Below are positions 14,487 to 29,200 of a stretch of 64,000 bases of DNA, piece by piece; the stretch's first letter is position 1, and each line of letters opens with the position of its first letter. The stretch is from Paracyclopina nana. Taxonomy: Eukaryota; Arthropoda; Copepoda; Cyclopoida; Cyclopettidae. The notes beneath the pieces were generated by a model, which was not told the origin of the DNA, made no database searches, and was given only the letters and a program-made list of their open reading frames with translations. The DNA lies in NCBI GenBank assembly GCA_019096065.1, contig JAGUCH010000008.1, positions 3,539,001-3,603,000 on the forward strand, in the 5' to 3' direction. The position numbers were made by a program, and so were the translations under genes.

Positions 14487-17400
14487 GTGCACTTTTTGCA
14501 CCCCTTGCACCATTTATTGCTCAGTGCTGAGAGGCCCAATCAAAAAACTGATTGCTCAGTCTCAACCAGGACATTAGGAGCTTGGTTTGGTCGCTTCATA
14601 CCCAAGTGGCTATCTCAGCTTTTAGGGGTGCTCACCTCAGCACCTTCTCAAATATTACTGAGCAGGCTGAGCTGCAATCCATTGGTGGGTCCTGAAAGTC
14701 CACCAAAAACTGAGACACTTTTACTTCATAGTCCACTCAGTATCTCAGCCCCCTGGCTCAGCATTAATTTTTGAAAAGTGCACTTTTTGCACCCCTTGCA
14801 CCATTTATTGCTCAGTGCTGAGAGGCCCAATCAAAAAACTGATTGCTCAGTCTCAACCAGGACATTAGGAGCTTGGTTTGGTCGCTTCATACCCAAGTGG
14901 CTATCTCAGCTTTTAGGGGTGCTCACCTCAGCACCTTCTCAAATATTACTGAGCAGGCTGAGCTGCAATCCATTGGTGGATCCTGAAAGTCCACCAAAAA
15001 ACTGAGACACTTTTACTTCATAGTCCACTAAGTATCTATCTCAGCCCCCTGGCTGGCTCAGCATTAATTTTTGAAAAGTGCACTTTTTGCACCCCTTGCA
15101 CCATTTATTGCTCAGTGCTGAGAGGCCCAATCAAAAAACTGATTGCTCAGTCTCAACCAGGACATTAGGAGCTTGGTTTGGTCGCTTCATACCCAAGTGG
15201 CTATCTCAGCTTTTAGGGGTGCTCACCTCAGCACCTTCTCAAATATTACTGAGCAGACTGAGCTGCAATCCATTGGTGGATCCTGAAAGTCCACAAAAAA
15301 CTGAGACACTTTTACTTCATAGTCCACTCAGTATCTCAGCCCCCTGGCTCAGCATTAATTTTTGAAAAAATCAGATTGCACCATTTATTGCTCAGTGCTG
15401 AGAGGCCCAATCAAAAAACTGATTGCTCAGTCTCAACCAGGACATTAGGAGCTTGGTTTGGTCGCTTCATACCCAAGTGGCTATCTCAGCTTTTAGGGGT
15501 GCTCACCTCAGCACCTTCTCAAATATTACTGAGCAGACTGAGCTGCAATCCATTGGTGGATCCTGAAAGTCCACAAAAAACTGAGACACTTTTACTTCAT
15601 AGTCCACTCAGTATCTCAGCCCCCTGGCTCAGCATTAATTTTTGAAAAGTGCACTTTTTGCACCCCTTGCACCATTTATTGCTCAGTGCTGAGAGGCCCA
15701 ATCAAAAAACTGATTGCTCAGTCTCAACCAGGACATTAGGAGCTTGGTTTGGTCGCTTCATACCCAAGTGGCTATCTCAGCTTTTAGGGGTGCTCACCTC
15801 AGCACCTTCTCAAATATTACTGAGCAGACTGAGCTGCAATCCATTGGTGGATCCTGAAAGTCCACAAAAAACTGAGACACTTTTACTTCATAGTCCACTC
15901 AGTATCTCAGCCCCCTGGCTCAGCATTAATTTTTGAAAAGTGCACTTTTTGCACCCCTTGCACCATTTATTGCTCAGTGCTGAGAGGCCCAATCAAAAAA
16001 CTGATTGCTCAGTCTCAACCAGGACATTAGGAGCTTGGTTTGGTCGCTTCATACCCAAGTGGCTATCTCAGCTTTTAGGGGTGCTCACCTCAGCACCTTC
16101 TCAAATATTACTGAGCAGGCTGAGCTGCAATCCATTGGTGGATCCTGAAAGTCCACAAAAAACTGAGACACTTTTACTTCATAGTCCACTCAGTATTCAG
16201 CATTAATTTTTGAAAAGTGCACTTTTTGCACCCCTTGCACCATTTATTGCTCAGTGCTGAGAGGCCCAATCAAAAAACTGATTGCTCAGTCTCAACCAGG
16301 ACATTAGGAGCTTGGTTTGGTCGCTTCATACCCAAGTGGCTATCTCAGCTTTTAGGGGTGCTCACCTCAGCACCTTCTCAAATATTACTGAGCAGGCTGA
16401 GCTGCAATCCATTGGTGGATCCTGAAAGTCCACAAAAAACTGAGACACTTTTACTTCATAGTCCACTCAGTATCTCAGCCCCCTGGCTCAGCATTAATTT
16501 TTGAAAAGTGCACTTTTTGCACCCCTTGCACCATTTATTGCTCAGTGCTGAGAGGCCCAATCAAAAAACTGATTGCTCAGTCTCAACCAGGACATTAGGA
16601 GCTTGGTTTGGTCGCTTCATACCCAAGTGGCTATCTCAGCTTTTAGGGGTGCTCACCTCAGCACCTTCTCAAATATTACTGAGCAGGCTGAGCTGCAATC
16701 CATTGGTGGATCCTGAAAGTCCACAAAAAACTGAGACACTTTTACTTCATAGTCCACTCAGTATCTCAGCCCCCTGGCTCAGCATTAATTTTTGAAAAGT
16801 GCACTTTTTGCACCCCTTGCACCATTTATTGCTCAGTGCTGAGAGGCCCAATCAAAAAACTGATTGCTCAGTCTCAACCAGGACATTAGGAGCTTGGTTT
16901 GGTCGCTTCATACCCAAGTGGCTATCTCAGCTTTTAGGGGTGCTCACCTCAGCACCTTCTCAAATATTACTGAGCAGGCTGAGCTGCAATCCATTGGTGG
17001 ATCCTGAAAGTCCACAAAAAACTGAGACACTTTTACTTCATAGTCCACTCAGTATCTCAGCCCCCTGGCTCAGCATTAATTTTTGAAAAGTGCACTTTTT
17101 GCACCCCTTGCACCATTTATTGCTCAGTGCTGAGAGGCCCAATCAAAAAACTGATTGCTCAGTCTCAACCAGGACATTAGGAGCTTGGTTTGGTCGCTTC
17201 ATACCCAAGTGGCTATCTCAGCTTTTAGGGGTGCTCACCTCAGCACCTTCTCAAATATTACTGAGCAGGCTGAGCTGCAATCCATTGGTGGATCCTGAAA
17301 GTCCACAAAAAACTGAGACACTTTTACTTCATAGTCCACTCAGTATCTCAGCCCCCTGGCTCAGCATTAATTTTTGAAAAGTGCACTTTTTGCACCCCTT

Positions 17401-20400
17401 GCACCATTTATTGCTCAGTGCTGAGAGGCCCAATCAAAAAACTGATTGCTCAGTCTCAACCAGGACATTAGGAGCTTGGTTTGGTCGCTTCATACCCAAG
17501 TGGCTATCTCAGCTTTTAGGGGTGCTCACCTCAGCACCTTCTCAAATATTACTGAGCAGACTGAGCTGCAATCCATTGGTGGATCCTGAAAGTCCACAAA
17601 AAACTGAGACACTTTTACTTCATAGTCCACTCAGTATCTCAGCCCCCTGGCTCAGCATTAATTTTTGAAAAGTGCACTTTTTGCACCCCTTGCACCATTT
17701 ATTGCTCAGTGCTGAGAGGCCCAATCAAAAAACTGATTGCTCAGTCTCAACCAGGACATTAGGAGCTTGGTTTGGTCGCTTCATACCCAAGTGGCTATCT
17801 CAGCTTTTAGGGGTGCTCACCTCAGCACCTTCTCAAATATTACTGAGCAGGCTGAGCTGCAATCCATTGGTGGATCCTGAAAGTCCACAAAAAACTGAGA
17901 CACTTTTACTTCATAGTCCACTCAGTATCTCAGCCCCCTGGCTCAGCATTAATTTTTGAAAAGTGCACTTTTTGCACCCCTTGCACCATTTATTGCTCAG
18001 TGCTGAGAGGCCCAATCAAAAAACTGATTGCTCAGTCTCAACCAGGACATTAGGAGCTTGGTTTGGTCGCTTCATACCCAAGTGGCTATCTCAGCTTTTA
18101 GGGGTGCTCACCTCAGCACCTTCTCAAATATTACTGAGCAGGCTGAGCTGCAATCCATTGGTGGGTCCTGAAAGTCCACCAAAAACTGAGACACTTTTAC
18201 TTCATAGTCCACTCAGTATCTCAGCCCCCTGGCTCAGCATTAATTTTTGAAAAGTGCACTTTTTGCACCCCTTGCACCATTTATTGCTCAGTGCTGAGAG
18301 GCCCAATCAAAAAACTGATTGCTCAGTCTCAACCAGGACATTAGGAGCTTGGTTTGGTCGCTTCATACCCAAGTGGCTATCTCAGCTTTTAGGGGTGCTC
18401 ACCTCAGCACCTTCTCAAATATTACTGAGCAGGCTGAGCTGCAATCCATTGGTGGATCCTGAAAGTCCACAAAAAACTGAGACACTTTTACTTCATAGTC
18501 CACTCAGTATCTCAGCCCCCTGGCTCAGCATTAATTTTTGAAAAGTGCACTTTTTGCACCCCTTGCACCATTTATTGCTCAGTGCTGAGAGGCCCAATCA
18601 AAAAACTGATTGCTCAGTCTCAACCAGGACATTAGGAGCTTGGTTTGGTCGCTTCATACCCAAGTGGCTATCTCAGCTTTTAGTTGTGCTCACCTCAGCA
18701 CCTTCTCAAATATTACTGAGCAGGCTGAGCTGCAATCCATTGGTGGGTCCTGAAAGTCCACCAAAAACTGAGACACTTTTACTTCATAGTCCACTCAGTA
18801 TCTCAGCCCCCTGGCTCAGCATTAATTTTTGAAAAGTGCACTTTTTGCACCCCTTGCACCATTTATTGCTCAGTGCTGAGAGGCCCAATCACGCACCTGA
18901 TTGCTCAGTCTCAACCAGGACATTAGGAGCTTGGTTTGGTCGCTTCATACCCAAGTGGCTATCTCAGCTTTTAGGGGTGCTCACCTCAGCACCTTCTCAA
19001 ATATTACTGAGCAGGCTGAGCTGCAATCCATTGGTGGATCCTGAAAGTCCACAAAAAACTGAGACACTTTTACTTCATAGTCCACTCAGTATCTCAGCCC
19101 CCTGGCTCAGCATTAATTTTTGAAAAGTGCACTTTTTGCACCCCTTGCACCATTTATTGCTCAGTGCTGAGAGGCCCAATCAAAAAACTGATTGCTCAGT
19201 CTCAACCAGGACATTAGGAGCTTGGTTTGGTCGCTTCATACCCAAGTGGCTATCTCAGCTTTTAGGGGTGCTCACCTCAGCACCTTCTCAAATATTACTG
19301 AGCAGGCTGAGCTGCAATCCATTGGTGGATCCTGAAGGTCCACCAAAAACTGAGACACTTTTACTTCATAGTCCACTCAGTATCTCAGCCCCCTGGCTCA
19401 GCATTAATTTTTGAAAAAATCAGATTGCACCATTTATTGCTCAGTGCTGAGAGGCCCAATCAAAAAACTGATTGCTCAGTCTCAACCAGGACATTAGGAG
19501 CTTGGTTTGGTCGCTTCATACCCAAGTGGCTATCTCAGCTTTTAGGGGTGCTCACCTCAGCACCTTCTCAAATATTACTGAGCAGGCTGAGCTGCAATCC
19601 ATTGGTGGGTCCTGAAAGTCCACCAAAAACTGAGACACTTTTACTTCATAGTCCACTCAGTATCTCAGCCCCCTGGCTCAGCATTAATTTTTGAAAAGTG
19701 CACTTTTTGCACCCCTTGCACCATTTATTGCTCAGTGCTGAGAGGCCCAATCAAAAAACTGATTGCTCAGTCTCAACCAGGACATTAGGAGCTTGGTTTG
19801 GTCGCTTCATACCCAAGTGGCTATCTCAGCTTTTAGGGGTGCTCACCTCAGCACCTTCTCAAATATTACTGAGCAGGCTGAGCTGCAATCCATTGGTGGG
19901 TCCTGAAAGTCCACCAAAAAACTGAGACACTTTTACTTCATAGTCCACTCAGTATCTCAGCCCCCTGGCTCAGCATTAATTTTTGAAAAGTGCACTTTTT
20001 GCACCCCTTGCACCATTTATTGCTCAGTGCTGAGAGGCCCAATAAAAAACTGATTGATCAGTCTCAACCAGGACATTAGGAGCTTGGTTTGGTCGCTTCA
20101 TACCCAAGTGGCTATCTCAGCTTTTAGGGGTGCTCACCTCAGCACCTTCTCAAATATTACTGAGCAGGCTGAGCTGCAATCCATTGGTGGGTCCTGAAAG
20201 TCCACCAAAAACTGAGACACTTTTACTTCATAGTCCACTCAGTATCTCAGCCCCCTGGCTCAGCATTAATTTTTGAAAAGTGCACTTTTGCACCCCTTGC
20301 ACAATTTATTGCTCAGTGCTGCGTGGCCCAATCAAAAACTGATTGCTCAGTCTCAACCTGGACATTAGGAGCTTGGTTTGGTCGCTTCATACCCAAGTGG

Positions 20401-21441
20401 CTATCTCAGCTTTTAGGGGTGCTCACCTCAGCACCTTCTCAAATATTACTGAGCAGGCTGAGCTGCAATCCATTGGTGGATCCTGAAAGTCCACCAAAAA
20501 CTGAGACACTTTTACTTCATAGTCCACTCAGTATCTCAGCCCCTGGCTCAGCATTAATTTTTGAAAAGTGCACTTTTTGTACACCTTGCACCATTTATTG
20601 CTCAGTGCTGAGAGGCCCAATCAAAAAACTGATTGCTCAGTCTCAACCAGGACATTAGGAGCTTGGTTTGGTCGCTTCATACCCAAGTGGCTATCTCAGC
20701 TTTTAGGGGTGCTCACCTCAGCACCTTCTCAAATATTACTGAGCAGGCTGAGCTGCAATCCATTGGTGGGTCCTGAAAGTCCACCAAAAACTGAGACACT
20801 TTTACTTCATAGTCCACTCAGTATCTCAGCCCCCTGGCTCAGCATTAATTTTTGAAAAGTGCACTTTTTGCACCCCTTGCACCATTTATTGCTCAGTGCT
20901 GAGAGGCCCAATAAAAAAACTGATTGCTCAGTCTCAACCAGGACATTAGGAGCTTGGTTTGGTCGCTTCATACCCAAGTGGCTATCTCAGCTTTTAGGGG
21001 TGCTCACCTCAGCACCTTCTCAAATATTACTGAGCAGGCTGAGCTGCAATCCATTGGTGGATCCTGAAAGTCCAACAAAAACTGAGACACTTTTACTTCA
21101 TAGTCCACTCAGTATCTCAGCCCCCTGGCTCAGCATTAATTTTTGAAAAAAGGCACTTTTGGCACCCCTTGCATCATTTATTGCTCAGTGCTGAGAGGCC
21201 CAATCAAAAAACTGATTGCTCAGTCTCAACCAGGACATTAGGAGCTTGGTTTGGTCGCTTCATACCCAAGTGGCTATCTCAGCTTTTAGGGGTGCTCACC
21301 TCAGCACCTTCTCAAATATTACTGAGCAGGCTGAGCTGCAATCCATTGGTGGGTCCTGAAAGTCCACCAAAAACTGAGACACTTTTACTTCATAGTCCAC
21401 TCAGTATCTCAGCCCCCTGGCTCAGCATTAATTTTTGAAAA

Positions 21442-21594
21442 GTGCACTTTTTGCACCCCTTGCACCATTTATTGCTGAGCAGGCTGAGCGGCAATCCATT
21501 GGTGGGTCCTGAAAGTCCACCAAAAACTGAGACACTTTTACTTCATAGTCCACTCAGTATCTCAGCCCCCTGGCTCAGCATTAATTTTTGAAAA
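21442..21594. repeat. Truncated 291-bp satellite unit (153 bp)
   Basis: A second shortened unit, where TTTATTGCT passes directly into GAGCAGGCTGAG, removing about 138 bp of the monomer. The left break is ~7 bp upstream of that in the other short unit at 14327, so the two deletions arose separately. The two joined regions look alike in the intact monomer (TATTGCTCAG and TATTACTGAG). The unit also carries a unique GAGCGGCAA in place of GAGCTGCAA. Confidence 0.88.
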
Positions 21595-23239
21595 GTGCAC
21601 TTTTTGCACCCCTTGCACCATTTATTGCTCAGTGCTGAGAGGCCCAATCAAAAAACTGATTGCTCAGTCTCAACCAGGACATTAGGAGCTTGGTTTGGTC
21701 GCTTCATACCCAAGTGGCTATCTCAGCTTTTAGGGGTGCTCACCTCAGCACCTTCTCAAATATTACTGAGCAGGCTGAGCTGCAATCCATTGGTGGGTCC
21801 TGAAAGTCCACCAAAAACTGAGACACTTTTACTTCATAGTCCACTCAGTATCTCAGCCCCCTGGCTCAGCATTAATTTTTGAAAAGTGCACTTTTTGCAC
21901 CCCTTGCACCATTTATTGCTCAGTGCTGAGAGGCCCAATCAAAAAACTGATTGCTCAGTCTCAACCAGGACATTAGGAGCTTGGTTTGGTCGCTTCATAC
22001 CCAAGTGGCTATCTCAGCTTTTAGGGGTGCTCACCTCAGCACCTTCTCAAATATTACTGAGCAGGCTGAGCTGCAATCCATTGGTGGGTCCTGAAAGTCC
22101 ACCAAAAACTGAGACACTTTTACTTCATAGTCCACTCAGTATCTCAGCCCCCTGGCTCAGCATTAATTTTTGAAAAGTGCACTTTTTGCACCCCTTTCAC
22201 CATTTATTGCTCAGTGCTGAGAGGCCCAATCAAAAAACTGATTGCTCAGTCTCAACCAGGACATTAGGAGCTTGGTTTGGTCGCTTCATACCCAAGTGGC
22301 TATCTCAGCTTTTAGGGGTGCTCACCTCAGCACCTTCTCAAATATTACTGAGCAGGCTGAGCTGCAATCCATTGGTGGGTCCTGAAAGTCCACCAAAAAC
22401 TGAGACACTTTTACTTCATAGTCCACTCAGTATCTCAGCCCCCTGGCTCAGCATTAATTTTTGAAAAGTGCACTTTTTGCACCCCTTGCACCATTTATTG
22501 CTCAGTGCTGAGAGGCCCAATAAAAAAACTGATTGCTCAGTCTCAACCAGGACATTAGGAGCTTGGTTTGGTCGCTTCATACCCAAGTGGCTATCTCAGC
22601 TTTTAGGGGTGCTCACCTCAGCACCTTCTCAAATATTACTGAGCAGGCTGAGCTGCAATCCATTGGTGGATCCTGAAAGTCCAACAAAAACTGAGACACT
22701 TTTACTTCATAGTCCACTCAGTATCTCAGCCCCCTGGCTCAGCATTAATTTTTGAAAAAAGGCACTTTTGGCACCCATTGCATCATTTATTGCTCAGTGC
22801 TGAGAGGCCCAATAAAAAAACTGATTGCTCAGTCTCAACCAGGACATTAGGAGCTTGGTTTGGTCGCTTCATACCCAAGTGGCTATCTCAGCTTTTAGGG
22901 GTGCTCACCTCAGCACCTTCTCAAATATTACTGAGCAGGCTGAGCTGCAATCCATTGGTGGGTCCTGAAAGTCCACCAAAAACTGAGACACTTTTACTTC
23001 ATAGTCCACTCAGTATCTCAGCCCCCTGGCTCAGCATTAATTTTTGAAAAGTGCACTTTTTGCACCCCTTGCACCATTTATTGCTCAGTGCTGAGAGGCC
23101 CAATAAAAAAACTGATTGCTCAGTCTCAACCAGGACATTAGGAGCTTGGTTTGGTCGCTTCATACCCAAGTGGCTATCTCAGCTTTTAGGGGTGCTCACC
23201 TCAGCACCTTCTCAAATATTACTGAGCAGGCTGAGCTGC

Positions 23240-26200
23240 AATCCATTGGTGGATCCTGAAAGTCCACAAAAAACTGAGACACTTTTACTTCATAGTCCAC
23301 TCAGTATCTCAGCCCCCTGGCTCAGCATTAATTTTTGAAAAGTGCACTTTTTGCACCCCTTGCACCAATTATTGCTCAGTGCTGAGAGGCCCAATCAAAA
23401 AACTGATTGCTCAGTCTCAACCAGGACATTAGGAGCTTGGTTTGGTCGCTTCATACCCAAGTGGCTATCTCAGCTTTTAGGGGTGCTCACCTCAGCACCT
23501 TCTCAAATATTACTGAGCAGACTGAGCTGCAATCCATTGGTGGATCCTGAAAGTCCACAAAAAACTGAGACACTTTTACTTCATAGTCCACTCAGTATCT
23601 CAGCCCCCTGGCTCAGCATTAATTTTTGAAAAGTGCACTTTTTGCACCCCTTGCACCATTTATTGCTCAGTGCTGAGAGGCCCAATCAAAAAACTGATTG
23701 CTCAGTCTCAACCAGGACATTAGGAGCTTGGTTTGGTCGCTTCATACCCAAGTGGCTATCTCAGCTTTTAGGGGTGCTCACCTCAGCACCTTCTCAAATA
23801 TTACTGAGCAGACTGAGCTGCAATCCATTGGTGGATCCTGAAAGTCCACAAAAAACTGAGACACTTTTACTTCATAGTCCACTCAGTATCTCAGCCCCCT
23901 GGCTCAGCATTAATTTTTGAAAAGTGCACTTTTTGCACCCCTTGCACCATTTATTGCTCAGTGCTGAGAGGCCCAATCAAAAAACTGATTGCTCAGTCTC
24001 AACCAGGACATTAGGAGCTTGGTTTGGTCGCTTCATACCCAAGTGGCTATCTCAGCTTTTAGGGGTGCTCACCTCAGCACCTTCTCAAATATTACTGAGC
24101 AGACTGAGCTGCAATCCATTGGTGGATCCTGAAAGTCCACAAAAAACTGAGACACTTTTACTTCATAGTCCACTCAGTATCTCAGCCCCCTGGCTCAGCA
24201 TTAATTTTTGAAAAGTGCACTTTTTGCACCCCTTGCACCATTTATTGCTCAGTGCTGAGAGGCCCAATCAAAAAACTGATTGCTCAGTCTCAACCAGGAC
24301 ATAAGGAGCTTGGTTTGGTTGCTTCATACCCAAGTGGCTATCTCAGCTTTTAAGGGGTGCTCACCTCAGCACCTTCTCAAATATTACTGAGCAGGCTGAG
24401 CTGCAATCCATTGGTGGATCCTGAAAGTCCACAAAAAACTGAGACACTTTTACTTCATAGTCCACTCAGTATTCAGCATTAATTTTTGAAATGTGCACTT
24501 TTTGCACCCCTTGCACCATTTATTGCTCAGTGCTGAGAGGCCCAATCAAAAAACTGATTGCTCAGTCTCAACCAGGACATTAGGAGCTTGGTTTGGTCGC
24601 TTCATACCCAAGTGGCTATCTCAGCTTTTAGGGGTGCTCACCTCAGCACCTTCTCAAATATTACTGAGCAGACTGAGCTGCAATCCATTGGTGGATCCTG
24701 AAAGTCCACAAAAAACTGAGACACTTTTACTTCATAGTCCACTCAGTATCTCAGCCCCCTGGCTCAGCATTAATTTTTGAAAAGTGCACTTTTTGCACCC
24801 CTTGCACCATTTATTGCTCAGTGCTGAGAGGCCCAATCAAAAAACTGATTGCTCAGTCTCAACCAGGACATTAGGAGCTTGGTTTGGTCGCTTCATACCC
24901 AAGTGGCTATCTCAGCTTTTAGGGGTGCTCACCTCAGCACCTTCTCAAATATTACTGAGCAGGCTGAGCTGCAATCCATTGGTGGATCCTGAAAGTCCAC
25001 AAAAAACTGAGACACTTTTACTTCATAGTCCACTCAGTATCTCAGCCCCCTGGCTCAGCATTAATTTTTGAAAAGTGCACTTTTTGCACCCCTTGCACCA
25101 TTTATTGCTCAGTGCTGAGAGGCCCAATCAAAAAACTGATTGCTCAGTCTCAACCAGGACATTAGGAGCTTGGTTTGGTCGCTTCATACCCAAGTGGCTA
25201 TCTCAGCTTTTAGGGGTGCTCACCTCAGCACCTTCTCAAATATTACTGAGCAGACTGAGCTGCAATCCATTGGTGGATCCTGAAAGTCCACAAAAAACTG
25301 AGACACTTTTACTTCATAGTCCACTCAGTATCTCAGCCCCCTGGCTCAGCATTAATTTTTGAAAAGTGCACTTTTTGCACCCCTTGCACCATTTATTGCT
25401 CAGTGCTGAGAGGCCCAATCAAAAAACTGATTGCTCAGTCTCAACCAGGACATTAGGAGCTTGGTTTGGTCGCTTCATACCCAAGTGGCTATCTCAGCTT
25501 TTAGGGGTGCTCACCTCAGCACCTTCTCAAATATTACTGAGCAGGCTGAGCTGCAATCCATTGGTGGATCCTGAAAGTCCACAAAAAACTGAGACACTTT
25601 TACTTCATAGTCCACTCAGTATCTCAGCCCCCTGGCTCAGCATTAATTTTTGAAAAGTGCACTTTTTGCACCCCTTGCACCATTTATTGCTCAGTGCTGA
25701 GAGGCCCAATCAAAAAACTGATTGCTCAGTCTCAACCAGGACATTAGGAGCTTGGTTTGGTCGCTTCATACCCAAGTGGCTATCTCAGCTTTTAGGGGTG
25801 CTCACCTCAGCACCTTCTCAAATATTACTGAGCAGACTGAGCTGCAATCCATTGGTGGATCCTGAAAGTCCACAAAAAACTGAGACACTTTTACTTCATA
25901 GTCCACTCAGTATCTCAGCCCCCTGGCTCAGCATTAATTTTTGAAAAGTGCACTTTTTGCACCCCTTGCACCATTTATTGCTCAGTGCTGAGAGGCCCAA
26001 TCAAAAAACTGATTGCTCAGTCTCAACCAGGACATTAGGAGCTTGGTTTGGTCGCTTCATACCCAAGTGGCTATCTCAGCTTTTAGGGGTGCTCACCTCA
26101 GCACCTTCTCAAATATTACTGAGCAGACTGACCTGCAATCCATTGGTGGATCCTGAAAGTCCACAAAAAACTGAGACACTTTTACTTCATAGTCCACTCA

Positions 26201-29200
26201 GTATCTCAGCCCCCTGGCTCAGCATTAATTTTTGAAAAGTGCACTTTTTGCACCCCTTGCACCATTTATTGCTCAGTGCTGAGAGGCCCAATCAAAAAAC
26301 TGATTGCTCAGTCTCAACCAGGACATTAGGAGCTTGGTTTGGTCGCTTCATACCCAAGTGGCTATCTCAGCTTTTAGGGGTGCTCACCTCAGCACCTTCT
26401 CAAATATTACTGAGCAGGCTGAGCTGCAATCCATTGGTGGATCCTGAAAGTCCACAAAAAACTGAGACACTTTTACTTCATAGTCCACTCAGTATCTCAG
26501 CCCCCTGGCTCAGCATTAATTTTTGAAAAGTGCACTTTTTGCACCCCTTGCACCATTTATTGCTCAGTGCTGAGAGGCCCAATCAAAAAACTGATTGCTC
26601 AGTCTCAACCAGGACATTAGGAGCTTGGTTTGGTCGCTTCATACCCAAGTGGCTATCTCAGCTTTTAGGGGTGCTCACCTCAGCACCTTCTCAAATATTA
26701 CTGAGCAGGCTGAGCTGCAATCCATTGGTGGATCCTGAAAGTCCACCAAAAACTGAGACACTTTTACTTCATAGTCCACTCAGTATCTCAGCCCCCTGGC
26801 TCAGCATTAATTTTTGAAAAGTGCACTTTTTGCACCCCTTGCACCATTTATTGCTCAGTGCTGAGAGGCCCAATCAAAAAACTGATTGCTCAGTCTCAAC
26901 CAGGACATTAGAAGCTTGGTTTGGTCGCTTCATACCCAAGTGGCTATCTCAGCTTTTAGGGGTGCTCACCTCAGCACCTTCTCAAATATTACTGAGCAGA
27001 CTGAGCTGCAATCCATTGGTGGATCCTGAAAGTCCACAAAAAACTGAGACACTTTTACTTCATAGTCCACTCAGTATCTCAGCCCCCTGGCTCAGCATTA
27101 ATTTTTGAAAAGTGCACTTTTTGCACCCCTTGCACCATTTATTGCTCAGTGCTGAGAGGCCCAATCAAAAAACTGATTGCTCAGTCTCAACCAGGACATT
27201 AGGAGCTTGGTTTGGTCGCTTCATACCCAAGTGGCTATCTCAGCTTTTAGGGGTGCTCACCTCAGCACCTTCTCAAATATTACTGAGCAGGCTGAGCTGC
27301 AATCCATTGGTGGATCCTGAAAGTCCACAAAAAACTGAGACACTTTTACTTCATAGTCCACTCAGTATCTCAGCCCCCTGGCTCAGCATTAATTTTTGAA
27401 AAGTGCACTTTTTGCACCCCTTGCACCATTTATTGCTCAGTGCTGAGAGGCCCAATCAAAAAACTGATTGCTCAGTCTCAACCAGGACATTCGGTGCTTG
27501 GTTTGGCCGCTTCATACCCAAGTGGCTATCTCAGCTTTTAGGGGTGCTCACCTCAGCACCTTCTCAAATATTACTGAGCAGGCTGAGCTGCAATCCATTG
27601 GTGGATCCTGAAAGTCCACCAAAAACTGAGACACTTTTACTTCATAGTCCACTCAGTATCTCAGCCCCCTGGCTCAGCATTAATTTTTGAAAAGTGCACT
27701 TTTTGCACCCCTTGCACCATTTATTGCTCAGTGCTGAGAGGCCCAATCAAAAAACTGATTGCTCAGTCTCAACCAGGACATTAGGAGCTTGGTTTGGTCG
27801 CTTCATACCCAAGTGGCTATCTCAGCTTTTAGGGGTGCTCACTTCAGCACCTTCTCAAATATTACTGAGCAGGCTGAGCTGCAATCCATTGGTGGATCCT
27901 GAAAGTCCACAAAAAACTGAGACACTTTTACTTCATAGTCCACTCAGTATCTCAGCCCCCTGGCTCAGCATTAATTTTTGAAAAGTGCACTTTTTGCACC
28001 CCTTGCACCATTTATTGCTCAGTGCTGAGAGGCCCAATCAAAAAACTGATTGCTCAGTCTCAACCAGGACATTAGGAGCTTGGTTTGGTCGCTTCATACC
28101 CAAGTGGCTATCTCAGCTTTTAGGGGTGCTCACCTCAGCACCTTCTCAAATATTACTGAGCAGGCTGAGCTGCAATCCATTGGTGGATCCTGAAAGTCCA
28201 CAAAAAACTGAGACACTTTTACTTCATAGTCCACTCAGTATCTCAGCCCCCTGGCTCAGCATTAATTTTTGAAAAGTGCACTTTTTGCACCCCTTGCACC
28301 ATTTATTGCTCAGTGCTGAGAGGCCCAATCAAAAAACTGATTGCTCAGTCTCAACCAGGACATTAGGAGCTTGGTTTGGTCGCTTCATACCCAAGTGGCT
28401 ATCTCAGCTTTTAGGGGTGCTCACCTCAGCACCTTCTCAAATATTACTGAGCAGACTGAGCTGCAATCCATTGGTGGATCCTGAAAGTCCACAAAAAACT
28501 GAGACACTTTTACTTCATAGTCCACTCAGTATCTCAGCCCCCTGGCTCAGCATTAATTTTTGAAAAGTGCACTTTTTGCACCCCTTGCACCATTTATTGC
28601 TCAGTGCTGAGAGGCCCAATCAAAAAACTGATTGCTCAGTCTCAACCAGGACATTAGGAGCTTGGTTTGGTCGCTTCATACCCAAGTGGCTATCTCAGCT
28701 TTTAGGGGTGCTCACCTCAGCACCTTCTCAAATATTACTGAGCAGGCTGAGCTGCAATCCATTGGTGGATCCTGAAAGTCCACAAAAAACTGAGACACTT
28801 TTACTTCATAGTCCACTCAGTATCTCAGCCCCCTGGCTCAGCATTAATTTTTGAAAAGTGCACTTTTTGCACCCCTTGCACCATTTATTGCTCAGTGCTG
28901 AGAGGCCCAATCAAAAAACTGATTGCTCAGTCTCAACCAGGACATTAGGAGCTTGGTTTGGTCGCTTCATACCCAAGTGGCTATCTCAGCTTTTAGGGGT
29001 GCTCACCTCAGCACCTTCTCAAATATTACTGAGCAGGCTGAGCTGCAATCCATTGGTGGATCCTGAAAGTCCACAAAAAACTGAGACACTTTTACTTCAT
29101 AGTCCACTCAGTATCTCAGCCCCCTGGCTCAGCATTAATTTTTGAAAAGTGCACTTTTTGCACCCCTTGCACCATTTATTGCTCAGTGCTGAGAGGCCCA

